From the NCBI GenBank assembly GCA_947493455.1, contig CANLRB010000006.1, positions 124,001 to 188,000 on the forward strand: a stretch of 64,000 nt of DNA, in the 5' to 3' direction. Below, piece after piece: positions 18,689 to 27,226 of the stretch. The number at the start of each line of letters is the position of its first letter. Position 1 is the stretch's first letter. The notes under the pieces were generated by a model that had not been told where the DNA came from, searched no databases, and saw only the letters and a list, made by a program, of their open reading frames with translations. This DNA is from an uncultured Pseudoalteromonas sp. Lineage in GTDB: Bacteria > Pseudomonadota > Gammaproteobacteria > Enterobacterales > Alteromonadaceae. Both the position numbers and the translations under genes were made by a program.

Positions 18689-18779
18689 TGGCGGAGAGAT
18701 AGGGATTTGAACCCTAGATAGGCTATTAACCTATGCCGGTTTTCAAGACCGGTGCTTTCAACCACTCAGCCATCTCTCC
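18689..18779 (-). tRNA. tRNA-Ser(UGA), copy 3
   Basis: 91 nt with CCA encoded, identical to the two copies 6.5 kb to the left and in the same orientation. It has its own predicted promoter. Confidence 0.98.
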
Positions 18780-18792
18780 GTTGTTGGCGCGA

Positions 18793-18821
18793 ATATTAAT
18801 AGGATTTATTAGCAATGTAAA
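18793..18821 (-). promoter_or_regulatory. predicted promoter of tRNA-Ser copy 3
   Basis: On the minus strand TTTACA (18816-18821), 17-nt spacer, TAATAT (18793-18798); the GAATATTA context is the same as before copy 2, so the duplicated unit included the -10 region. Confidence 0.6.
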
Positions 18822-18854
18822 GTAATAAATCTAAAAATATCGCATTTTCAATCA

Positions 18855-19232
18855 TTAATAATATTGTTTTGGTTGTTTTGCAATCAATGCACAAAAAAGA
18901 CTCGTGACAACTCCTAAAACGACTAATAACAGCAAACGAATGCCTAAGTCTATGCCATTAAATAACGGCACACTTTCAAAGTTAAACAAGAGTATCGGCA
19001 TAGTACTTATCATAAATACCAGCGCGGTAATGCGCATCGCTCGCCAAAACGAAAACCGTTTAGTACTTGCCATACGCCAAGTGAGTACACTTAAGAAAAT
19101 GATACCCGCAACCACAATACTCGTTACACTATCGCTATTTTTAGCTAAGTAATAAACGACCCCGGCACCGAGCATTCCCCATAAGGTCCAGATAAACCAC
19201 GTTTCTTTTTCGCGATAGAATAAATTATTCAT
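18855..19232 (-). CDS. hypothetical four-helix membrane protein
   Basis: 125 aa from ATG 19232, preferred over the ATG 15 nt upstream because GAAGGGCG gives it a ribosome site. Four predicted transmembrane segments; the C-terminus is short and basic. I do not recognise the family. It lies between the tRNA and the SLC13 transporter. Confidence 0.62.
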   Translation of the reverse strand: MNNLFYREKETWFIWTLWGMLGAGVVYYLAKNSDSVTSIVVAGIIFLSVLTWRMASTKRFSFWRAMRITALVFMISTMPILLFNFESVPLFNGIDLGIRLLLLVVLGVVTSLFCALIAKQPKQYY

Positions 19233-19335
19233 GGTCGCGCCCTTCATTTTGTCATTTTTATTTTTCTAAACAAAAACAATAACAAAAAGATTGCTCAATT
19301 TAAACACAATTGCACAAATTTTAATAAAAAGTTGT

Positions 19336-20718
19336 TTAATTTGCCAAAATTAAATAACTCATCACCGCAACAATTGCCGCGACTAATACATTGAGTACAA
19401 TTCCCTGCCTCACCATATCTGGGATAGTCACTTCACCACTGGCAAATACAATTGAATTCGGCGCGGTCGCAACAGGCAAACAAAATGCACACGAGCAGCT
19501 AATAACAACAGGTACCATGAGTAACTCGATGGGCAACTCGAGTGCAATTGCGGCACTTGCGATCACTGGCATGAGCAAGGTTGCTGTCGCTGTATTTGAT
19601 GTAATTTCAGTTAAAAACGACACGCCAATCGCAAGTAAAAACAGGCATAGTAACAAAGGTAAAGCACCAAGCGATACAAATCCTTGGCCGAGTAAATCAC
19701 TCAACCCACTTGCGACAAACGCTTTCGCAATACAAATACCGCCAGCAAATAACAATAACATGCCCCATGGAATATCTTTAGCATCTGTCCATTCAAGCAA
19801 TCGTTTACCTTTGCCATTGCTCGTCATTGCCATTGCGACGACGCCAAACAAAGCAATGGTCGAATCGCCGACATTCGGCATGTTTAATAAACCTGACCAA
19901 CCACCAAAAGGTTCCTTTCTAAATACCCACGCCATCGCGACTAATGCAAAAATAACTAATACTCTAATTTCGGCAACGTCCCACTTACCCGCTTTTGGCA
20001 ATTTAATTTCAGCGTCAAGACAAATTCCGCGTGATAACCATAACGCCATCACTGGGATTGCTACGATAATAATTGGCACAGCCAATTTCATCCACGTAAT
20101 AAAGCCGTACTCTCTATTGGCAAATTGCTCATAGACAGATGCAAAAATAACATTCGGAGGAGTACCAATTAATGTCCCTACTCCGCCGACTGACGCTGAA
20201 TAGGCAAGACCTAGTAATAACGCGATTTTAAACTGTCGATTATCGGTTGAGGCACAAAGTGCAATGACAACCGGTAATAGCGCGACCACAGTTGCTGTAT
20301 TTGAAATCCACATAGATAACGCCGCAGACGTTATCATGATCGCCAAAATAATGCGCTTTGCACTTTTACCGCCAATCACACTCAGCATAAAAAATGCAAT
20401 TCGTTTATGCACTTGAGACTTTTCAATTGCTACAGCGAGCATAAACGCACCCATTAATAACAAAATGACATGACTGCCGAGTGACGAAGCAGCTGCCTTG
20501 TGGTCAATAACCCCCGCCATAGGCAGTAACGCAAAGGGCATTAAAGAGGTAACAGGAATAGGTAGTGCTTCTGTTATCCAGTAATAGCCTGTCCATGCGG
20601 TTATCGCAATTGTCAACGAAATTGGCGTCGACAACGCAAATGTCGTTGCCGCTAAAAAGCAGAGCAGCGCAACCACTGCGCCCACTACCAAATGTTTATT
20701 TTTAACTGTATTCATCAT
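19336..20718 (-). CDS. SLC13/DASS family sodium:anion (dicarboxylate) symporter
   Basis: 460 aa, about 11-12 membrane segments. The family motifs are clear: MWISNTATVVALLPVVIAL, GVGTLIGTPPNVIF and the mirrored SNTATATLLMPVIASAAIAL with CAFCLPVATAPNSIVFA, i.e. the two SNT sodium/carboxylate sites and two helix-turn motifs. It would import dicarboxylates or sulfate with sodium; substrate is not determined by sequence. Its start overlaps the end of nagZ by 17 bp, so it is likely the last gene of the nitroreductase-nagZ transcript. Confidence 0.92.
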   Translation of the reverse strand: MMNTVKNKHLVVGAVVALLCFLAATTFALSTPISLTIAITAWTGYYWITEALPIPVTSLMPFALLPMAGVIDHKAAASSLGSHVILLLMGAFMLAVAIEKSQVHKRIAFFMLSVIGGKSAKRIILAIMITSAALSMWISNTATVVALLPVVIALCASTDNRQFKIALLLGLAYSASVGGVGTLIGTPPNVIFASVYEQFANREYGFITWMKLAVPIIIVAIPVMALWLSRGICLDAEIKLPKAGKWDVAEIRVLVIFALVAMAWVFRKEPFGGWSGLLNMPNVGDSTIALFGVVAMAMTSNGKGKRLLEWTDAKDIPWGMLLLFAGGICIAKAFVASGLSDLLGQGFVSLGALPLLLCLFLLAIGVSFLTEITSNTATATLLMPVIASAAIALELPIELLMVPVVISCSCAFCLPVATAPNSIVFASGEVTIPDMVRQGIVLNVLVAAIVAVMSYLILAN

Positions 20719-21721
20719 GATTTATTTTTTTTATTAGTTCACTTGCCGCTCGCCAGCGCGAGTCAGATTTTACATCACTGAGTGTTGGTTGTGATTTATG
20801 GGAATACGATGCCATTTTTGCACCATGATTTGCATAGGTATTAATGTCAAGACCATCGAGTGTATCAAACAGGCCTTGTTTTTCATTACATAGCAATACG
20901 GCATCACACCCGGCGTTTAGTGCGCTGCTTACACGCGTCGGATAATTCCCCATTTGCACAGCTCCCTGCATACCCATATCATCAGAAATAATCGCACCGC
21001 CAAAATTGCATTTTTGACGCAAAACTGTTTGCAACCAGTAGCGTGAAAAGCACGCAGGATTGTCATCAACTTGGTCAAAAATAACATGCGCAGGCATCAC
21101 CCCGTCGACAAGCTTTTTTGAGATTAACTTATTAAAGGGCACTAAATCATGGTGTTCAATAGCATCATAAGGGCGTGTATCGACTGGCATTGCAATATGA
21201 GAGTCCGCGACGACTGAGCCATGACCTGGAAAATGTTTTGCGACATTTTTCACGCCCGCAGCGCGCAAGCCGATTATAAATTGTTCTGCTGCTTCGGTAA
21301 TCTCAACGATATCGTCAGAAAAAGCACGGCCCCCAATGACTTCGGATACCGCATTGATATCAAGTACCGGTGTGTAACTGAAATCTATGCCACATGCACG
21401 CAGTTCTGCAGCCAATAGCCATGCAATAGATTGCATTTGCGTCAAGTCTGATTTAAGCGTTTTTGTACACGCCGTCATTGACGGAATTGTGGTAAATTCA
21501 TCACGAAAGCGCTGTACGCGGCCTCCTTCGTGATCAACCGAAATCGTCAAGCGCGGATTTACGCTTTTTATTTGCTTATTTAATTGGCGCAGTTGGTCAA
21601 AACTTTGATAATTGCGAGTAAATAAAATAACGCCGCCAATCAGCGGATGGCTAAGTAATTCATGTTCTTCCTGAGATAACTCGAGTCCATCAACGCCTGT
21701 AATAATCGGTCCCATAGACAT
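20702..21721 (-). CDS. nagZ: beta-N-acetylhexosaminidase NagZ
   Basis: 339 aa cytoplasmic GH3 enzyme that removes N-acetylglucosamine from anhydro-muropeptides in peptidoglycan recycling. The KHFPGHG loop is at 162-168, with the acid/base His of the DSH segment near 175, and the nucleophile Asp248 in ISDDMGMQG; VDHEGGRVQRF at about 62-72 binds sugar. It is 4 nt downstream of the nitroreductase gene and overlaps the transporter gene, suggesting one transcript. Confidence 0.95.
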   Translation of the reverse strand: MSMGPIITGVDGLELSQEEHELLSHPLIGGVILFTRNYQSFDQLRQLNKQIKSVNPRLTISVDHEGGRVQRFRDEFTTIPSMTACTKTLKSDLTQMQSIAWLLAAELRACGIDFSYTPVLDINAVSEVIGGRAFSDDIVEITEAAEQFIIGLRAAGVKNVAKHFPGHGSVVADSHIAMPVDTRPYDAIEHHDLVPFNKLISKKLVDGVMPAHVIFDQVDDNPACFSRYWLQTVLRQKCNFGGAIISDDMGMQGAVQMGNYPTRVSSALNAGCDAVLLCNEKQGLFDTLDGLDINTYANHGAKMASYSHKSQPTLSDVKSDSRWRAASELIKKINHDEYS

Positions 21722-21724
21722 AAC

Positions 21725-22273
21725 CTAAAGGGTTTGAAAAAAGTTATCGATAGGAATATTGCGAAATTTTTTAACGCGCTGTGCAGGTGTGCCCAAATAT
21801 AAGAAACCAACAATTTCATCTTCGGTGTTAAGTGATAGCGCTGATTTCAAATGTTCATTTTTTGCGTAACTACCCGTTCGCCAAACACCTCCGAGGCCCA
21901 GTGCGAATGCAGCTTGCTGCATTGCCATAACAGCGCAGCCTGCCGCTTGCACTTGTTCAACTCGGGGTACTTTTGCATGTTGTTTAACTTTTGCAATACA
22001 AACAATCACCATAGGCGCCCGAAGAGGCAGTTCTTTTGCGCGAGCCAGAGTTTTCTCATCGGCATTGTCTGCCAACGCAGCTTGATAGTACATCTCACCG
22101 AGCTTAATCCGATCATCGCCTTCTACAATTAAAAATTGCCATGGCTTCAGTGATGCGTGGTCCGGCACGTTTAATGCTGCTCGCTGAATTATTCCTAATT
22201 GAGATAATGTCGGACCAGGCGTAGTTAATTTACTGTCTGATTGTCTTTCGAGAAGTAGTTCTATGGCGTCCAT
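21725..22273 (-). CDS. nitroreductase family protein (YdjA-like)
   Basis: 182 aa, short FMN-dependent nitroreductase. ERQSDSKLTTPGPTLSQLGIIQRAAL, SLKPWQFLIVEG and GLGGVWRTGSYAKN match E. coli YdjA, a minimal family member with an open active site. It would bind FMN as a dimer and reduce nitro or related compounds with NAD(P)H; the natural substrate is unknown. The gene begins the likely operon with nagZ. Confidence 0.88.
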   Translation of the reverse strand: MDAIELLLERQSDSKLTTPGPTLSQLGIIQRAALNVPDHASLKPWQFLIVEGDDRIKLGEMYYQAALADNADEKTLARAKELPLRAPMVIVCIAKVKQHAKVPRVEQVQAAGCAVMAMQQAAFALGLGGVWRTGSYAKNEHLKSALSLNTEDEIVGFLYLGTPAQRVKKFRNIPIDNFFQTL

Positions 22274-22366
22274 AATGTCTTAAATAGAGAGTAATGTCGC
22301 CACAGAATAACAAATTGGTTTAAGATGTTCGAACAATTATCACATCAATTTATAAACCTTTATCTA

Positions 22367-23047
22367 TCATTTAATAGTTCGCTTAATAAAGTGATCGATA
22401 CTTGTATAACGTCCTCCGCCTGTCATCAACAAACTCATTAGTAATGCAAAGTATATAAAACCAAATTCGATGCCATTATTTAGAATCACGATATTGCCTT
22501 TTTCTAATAAATATTCAGGATAGCCATGCGTCTCGATTAACTCTTTAATGCGTGATAAACGCTCGGCGGCTTCTTTTGAATTTGTCAAACTCTGCTCGGC
22601 ACCAGGAATACTTAACCAATTAAGTGGCAATGCTGCACTTGTATCAGGGTTTGTTGGTGTAACCGCAAACCAGCCATTGTCCGCATGCACCGTTATCATT
22701 GCAACTAACATAGTGACGATAAGTGGGATCGAGATAAGCCGTGTAAAGATGCCAACTAACAAAAACCAACCACCCAAAAATTCAGTCCAACCAGCTAAAA
22801 ATGCGAGCAAATCTGGAAATGGTAAACCAAGTCCCCATTGTGCATTCCCAAACCAATTGACCACGTTCGGATCGGCAAGTAACAAATCAATGCCCGATGC
22901 TTCATCCGAGCTCATTCCAAGCTTACTATATCCGGCAACGATAAACACGGGAGCCAGAATCAAACGGAATAAAAGTGGCGGTATTCCGTCAAATAACTCG
23001 ATTTTTGATTGCATGTATTTCGTTGTTGTTATTAAGAGTTGATTCAT
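22367..23047 (-). CDS. DoxX family membrane protein
   Basis: 226 aa from ATG 23047, which has a GAGG ribosome site; an upstream start at 23083 would lie inside a terminator hairpin. It shows the DoxX pattern PLLFRLILAPVFIVAGYSKLG, GWTEFLGGWFLLVGIFTRL and a final aromatic helix, with four main membrane segments. An unusual 60-residue soluble insert (about 125-185) separates helices three and four. DoxX proteins associate with thiosulfate or redox stress functions, but the role here is unknown. Confidence 0.8.
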   Translation of the reverse strand: MNQLLITTTKYMQSKIELFDGIPPLLFRLILAPVFIVAGYSKLGMSSDEASGIDLLLADPNVVNWFGNAQWGLGLPFPDLLAFLAGWTEFLGGWFLLVGIFTRLISIPLIVTMLVAMITVHADNGWFAVTPTNPDTSAALPLNWLSIPGAEQSLTNSKEAAERLSRIKELIETHGYPEYLLEKGNIVILNNGIEFGFIYFALLMSLLMTGGGRYTSIDHFIKRTIK

Positions 23048-23068
23048 AGCTGCCTCATTCGTTATAAA

Positions 23069-23094
23069 AAAAGGAGTACACATGTACTCCTTTT
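23069..23094 (-). terminator. terminator after fadH
   Basis: Twelve-base-pair stem AAAAGGAGTACA/TGTACTCCTTTT with a 2-nt centre and T-runs on both strands; it separates fadH from the DoxX gene. Confidence 0.85.
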
Positions 23095-23135
23095 CTTTAA
23101 GACCGTTCGCCGACGTTTTTTATTTCAGCACTTGG

Positions 23136-25097
23136 TTAAATCGTTCGAGCGATTTGCAATGCTTCAAATATAGCACGTTTCGCATCAATCGCTGCGGCAA
23201 GCTTTGCCCCACCAATTACATGCACATTGGCTTTTTCTTTAAACTCAGAAAAAACGTCTTGGTTAGACTCTTGACCAATACATGCGATCACTGTATCGGC
23301 TTTGAGTGTTTTGCGTTCGCCATCAACCTCTATCACTAATCCGTCGCGATTCAACTCAATGTATTGACACCCTGCAATTTGTTCCACTTGTTGTTGCTTT
23401 GCAACAGCGCGATGGATCCAACCAGTTGTTTTTCCAAGATCCGCACCAAAGCGTCCAGGACTTCGTTTTAGCATGGTTATATTGCGTTTTACGATGTGTT
23501 TGTGTTCAGTCACGTCAATCGCCCACTGTTGTTTAAACTCAGCAATAGACTTGTTCTTCGGTTCAGTTAAAAATGCGACCATGTCAAAACCAATACCACC
23601 TGCTCCCAATATGATTACATTTTCTCCAACTGTTGCCTCACCGCGGATAACTTCATCATATGGAATTACTTTTTGACCATCTTTTATTTCAAATGACGAC
23701 ATGCGAGGACGCACACCTGTTGCAAAAACCACATCATCATATTCATTCATCATTGAGTCGGTAAACTCTGTCGACAACTCAATATTGACATTTTGTTTTG
23801 CCAATTCAGATTCAAAATAAGCAAGTGTATAGTTAAAATCTTCTTTACCTGGCACCCGCATCGCCAAATTAAATTGACCGCCCATCTGTGCTTGGCGGTC
23901 AATGAGTGTCACATTATGACCTTTTTCACCGAGGTAACATGCCGCTGCCATTCCTGCTGGGCCTGCGCCCACTACGAGCACATCCTTTTTAGTTGTGGTT
24001 GGCTCAAGCGCATAATCAAGTTCAAATCCAGCACGCGGGTTTACTAAGCAAGTTGCACGCTTTCCTTTGAACACATTATCTAAACAACCTTGATTACACG
24101 CGATACAAACATTAATGTTATCTGACTTATTCTCTTTATACTTGTTAAAAAACTCCGCATCAGCGAGTAACGGACGCGCCATTGAGATTAAGTCTGCTTT
24201 TTCACTTTGCAAAATCGAATTAGCAAGCTCCGGCGTGTTTATTCTATTCACGGCAACAACAGGTGTTTGCAAATTATTTTTTAGCAATTGCGTTGCACTC
24301 ACAAACGCACCTTGTGGCACCATGCTTGCAATCGTTGGTACGCGTGCTTCATGCCAGCCAATACCGGTATTAAATATATCGACTCCTGCTTCTTCAAGCG
24401 CGTGGGCTTGTTCTAGTACCTCAGCTTCGGTTGAACCACCATCAACCAAATCAAGCACAGATAAGCGAAATATAATAATAAATTTATCGCTCACGCGCGC
24501 TCTGATTGCGCGTACTATTTCGCACGCAAATCGCATGCGGTTTTCATTGCTTCCACCATATTGGTCAGTGCGCTTATTGGTTCGAGGTGCCATAAACTCA
24601 TTGATTAAATAACCTTCTGAACCCATTACTTCAACACCATCATACCCAGCCTTTTCAGCAAGGTACGCTGACTTAGCGAAATCTTTGACGGTCGAACGTA
24701 CTGCACTTGTTGTCATTTCTTTTGGCGTGTACGGATTAATTGGAGCTTTTATCGCACTCGGCGCTCGATTAAACGGATGATACGCATAACGACCTGCATG
24801 TAATAACTGTAACGCTATTTTACCGCCATGTTTATGCACTGTACTGGTGATTGGTTTATGCTTAATAACATCGATAAACGAGTTAAACGATGACGCAATC
24901 GGCGTAAGCTTTCCGGTCAGGTTGGGGCTAAATCCCCCTGTGATAATAAGGCCTACGCCTCCCTTAGCGCGTTCTTCATAAAACGCAGCTAAACGTTTCG
25001 TGTTCCAAAAACCTTCTTCTAAGCCAGTGTGCATCGACCCCATGATCAAACGATTGCGAAGGGTCGTATGTTTCAATTTTAATTCTTGTTCTAACAT
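23136..25097 (-). CDS. fadH: NADPH-dependent 2,4-dienoyl-CoA reductase
   Basis: 653 aa. It reduces 2,4-dienoyl-CoA, an intermediate of unsaturated fatty acid beta-oxidation. The N-terminal TIM barrel binds FMN (RNRLIMGSMHTGLEE), the 4Fe-4S ligands are Cys331, Cys334, Cys338 and Cys350, and two Rossmann domains for FAD and NADPH follow (VLVVGAGPAGMAAA near 375; ILGAGGIGFDM near 500). Slightly shorter than the E. coli enzyme but complete. Its promoter carries a FadR-box-like palindrome, fitting control by fatty acid availability. Confidence 0.96.
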   Translation of the reverse strand: MLEQELKLKHTTLRNRLIMGSMHTGLEEGFWNTKRLAAFYEERAKGGVGLIITGGFSPNLTGKLTPIASSFNSFIDVIKHKPITSTVHKHGGKIALQLLHAGRYAYHPFNRAPSAIKAPINPYTPKEMTTSAVRSTVKDFAKSAYLAEKAGYDGVEVMGSEGYLINEFMAPRTNKRTDQYGGSNENRMRFACEIVRAIRARVSDKFIIIFRLSVLDLVDGGSTEAEVLEQAHALEEAGVDIFNTGIGWHEARVPTIASMVPQGAFVSATQLLKNNLQTPVVAVNRINTPELANSILQSEKADLISMARPLLADAEFFNKYKENKSDNINVCIACNQGCLDNVFKGKRATCLVNPRAGFELDYALEPTTTKKDVLVVGAGPAGMAAACYLGEKGHNVTLIDRQAQMGGQFNLAMRVPGKEDFNYTLAYFESELAKQNVNIELSTEFTDSMMNEYDDVVFATGVRPRMSSFEIKDGQKVIPYDEVIRGEATVGENVIILGAGGIGFDMVAFLTEPKNKSIAEFKQQWAIDVTEHKHIVKRNITMLKRSPGRFGADLGKTTGWIHRAVAKQQQVEQIAGCQYIELNRDGLVIEVDGERKTLKADTVIACIGQESNQDVFSEFKEKANVHVIGGAKLAAAIDAKRAIFEALQIARTI

Positions 25098-25127
25098 GTA
25101 TAGTCTCTACTGGTCGTACCTCAAACA

Positions 25128-25156
25128 ACTTTAACTGGTTAAACCAGTTAAAGCAA
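25128..25156 (-). promoter_or_regulatory. predicted fadH promoter with operator in the spacer
   Basis: Minus-strand TTGCTT (25151-25156), 17-nt spacer, TAAAGT (25128-25133). A perfect inverted repeat with 12-nt arms and a 1-nt centre (25129-25153) fills the spacer; its inner 17 bases AACTGGTTTAACCAGTT agree with the FadR consensus AACTGGTCnGACCAGTT except at one symmetric base pair. Confidence 0.6.
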
Positions 25157-25300
25157 GTGATACCTCTGCCTAGACTATAGTTCATTTATACTTAGTTACT
25201 ATTTTAAGTTTGTATTCGTTGAGTGATACGATTAAAGTAAACTAATAGTAATGGGTATTCTTCTTGGTACCTTTAAATATCTAAATTTAAGGAATTAATT

Positions 25301-27166
25301 TTGTTTAAGAAGTTTTTCATCGGGTGCTGGGACGTTTTAAACTTTTCACGCCGTCTGGTGCTTAATATTATTTTCTTTTTCATTTTGTTGGCGATTGTTA
25401 TTTCAATTTTCTCAAGTGATGATGAAATTGTCATCGAACAAGACTCAGCATTAGTTTTGAGCATTGCAGGAAACATTGTTGAGGAAAAAACCTATGTTGA
25501 CCCTGTACAAGCAGCGCTCAATGACTCAATGGCAAATAATAACGAGCCGCCAGAAGTATTATTAGACGACATTCTAAAAGTCATCAAATCTGCACAAAAA
25601 GATAAACGAATTAAAGTACTGGTACTTGATTTGCAAAAGATGCAAGGTGCACATTTAAATAAAGTTAAAGCAATCGTCAAACAACTAAAAACGTTTCAAG
25701 CGGCTGGTAAGCAAGTTATTGCGTACGGAGACTATTACTCTCAAGCACAATACTATATTGCAAGCACCGCCGATCAAGTTTTAATGCATCCGTATGGTGC
25801 AGTTGATATCTCAGGGTTTGCATCCTACCCTCTTTATTTTAAAGATGCCATCGACAAACTTTCGATTTCGCAGCACATTTTCCGCGTCGGAACATTTAAG
25901 TCTGCTGTTGAGCCGATGTTACGCAATGACATGTCAGAAGAAGCAAAAGAGGCTAATCGCGCTTGGCTTGCAGCGTTATGGAAGGAGTACAAAACCGACG
26001 TTGCTGCAAACCGTCAATTTGATATCGCGAATTTTGACGAAGACATGACTGTATTTAAAGAAAAATTTGCAAGTGTTGGCGGCGATTCAGGACGTTATGC
26101 AAAAGAAAACGGCTGGGTTGATGAATTGATTAGTAAAGATCAACTACGAAACCGTCTTATAGAGTTAGTTGGTAAAAATACGTCAGGTAAAAGTTACAAA
26201 CATGTCTCGTTTAAAAACTATTTGAAGACGATTAAACCACCATTTCCAGTCGAAAACCCTATCACCGAAAAAGTGGCCGTAGTTGTCGCTAAAGGTAATA
26301 TTGTTGATGGAAAACGTAAAGCTGGACAAATCGGTGGCGACTCGACTGCGGCATTACTACGTAAAGCCCGCTTAAATGAAAAGGTTAAAGCGGTTGTACT
26401 ACGTATTGATTCGGGTGGTGGTAGCATGTTCGCCTCTGAAGTGATTCGTGCCGAAGTACTCGCCTTAAAAGAAGCCGGTAAACCAGTCATTGCATCTATG
26501 GGGTCCGTCGCAGCATCTGGCGGTTATTGGATTGCCAGTGATGCAAATGAAATATGGGCGGCACCAAGCACAATTACCGGATCAATTGGTGTATTTGGTA
26601 CATTAATGACCTTTGAAAAGTCACTTGCGCGTCTTGGTGTTTATTCTGATGGGGTTGCAACGACCGATATGGCATCGTTTAGTATGTTACGCCCTCTTGA
26701 TCCTAAGCTCGGTGAAATTATTCAAATGTCAGTTGAAAGCGCCTATGATCGCTTTTTGAACGTTGTTGCTCAATCACGTGAGATGACGATAGAAGAAGTA
26801 GACTCTGTTGCACAAGGCCGTGTCTGGATTGGCACAAAAGCGCTTGAATTAGGTCTGGTAGATAAATTAGGTGACAAGCAAGATGCGATTGCGCGCGCTG
26901 CTGAACTAGCAAGCCTTAATTATTATGACGTAATCACCATTACACAAGACCTCACACCCCATGAGGCCTTAATGCAACAATTGTTTAGTAATGAGCAAGT
27001 TAAATCAATGACAGCCTCTTGGTTTGGTCAAGATGAATACGCGCCAATTAAACGCAGCGTATTTCAAGCGGCAAATCAGGTTAAAAATGAACTGGCTAGT
27101 TTTGAAAATTACAATGACCCAAATGGGGTCTATGCTAAGTGTTTAGTGTGTTCTATAAGTAATTAA
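25301..27166 (+). CDS. sppA: signal peptide peptidase SppA (protease IV)
   Basis: 621 aa inner-membrane serine protease that clears signal peptides after they are cut. One N-terminal membrane helix (about 19-38), then two tandem S49 domains. The split catalytic dyad is present: Lys200 in VGTFKSAVEP and Ser402 in MGSVAASGGY. Start is TTG 25301 with AAGGA seven nt upstream, and the N-terminus MFKKFFIGCWDVLNFSRR matches the family. ansA follows, as in E. coli. Confidence 0.96.
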   Translation: MFKKFFIGCWDVLNFSRRLVLNIIFFFILLAIVISIFSSDDEIVIEQDSALVLSIAGNIVEEKTYVDPVQAALNDSMANNNEPPEVLLDDILKVIKSAQKDKRIKVLVLDLQKMQGAHLNKVKAIVKQLKTFQAAGKQVIAYGDYYSQAQYYIASTADQVLMHPYGAVDISGFASYPLYFKDAIDKLSISQHIFRVGTFKSAVEPMLRNDMSEEAKEANRAWLAALWKEYKTDVAANRQFDIANFDEDMTVFKEKFASVGGDSGRYAKENGWVDELISKDQLRNRLIELVGKNTSGKSYKHVSFKNYLKTIKPPFPVENPITEKVAVVVAKGNIVDGKRKAGQIGGDSTAALLRKARLNEKVKAVVLRIDSGGGSMFASEVIRAEVLALKEAGKPVIASMGSVAASGGYWIASDANEIWAAPSTITGSIGVFGTLMTFEKSLARLGVYSDGVATTDMASFSMLRPLDPKLGEIIQMSVESAYDRFLNVVAQSREMTIEEVDSVAQGRVWIGTKALELGLVDKLGDKQDAIARAAELASLNYYDVITITQDLTPHEALMQQLFSNEQVKSMTASWFGQDEYAPIKRSVFQAANQVKNELASFENYNDPNGVYAKCLVCSISN

Positions 27167-27192
27167 CTTAACAATCTTAGTGTTTAGTTTAT

Positions 27193-27226
27193 AATGGCCT
27201 AATCAATTGATTACGCCATTTTTTTT
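27193..27226 (+). terminator. terminator-like hairpin between sppA and ansA
   Basis: Outer stem AATGGC/GCCATT, one C-C mismatch, then a 14-nt palindrome TAATCAATTGATTA, followed by eight T's (27219-27226). The ansA ATG is the very next base, so the element could act as a terminator for sppA, an attenuator, or a structured 5' end for ansA. Confidence 0.65.

Noticed and set aside
19391-20134. 247-codon plus-strand frame
   Set aside because: Antisense to the SLC13 gene; its composition is explained by the membrane codons of the real gene and no family is recognisable.
22548-23042. 164-codon plus-strand frame
   Set aside because: Antisense to the DoxX gene.
24115-24612. 165-codon plus-strand frame
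   Set aside because: Antisense to fadH.
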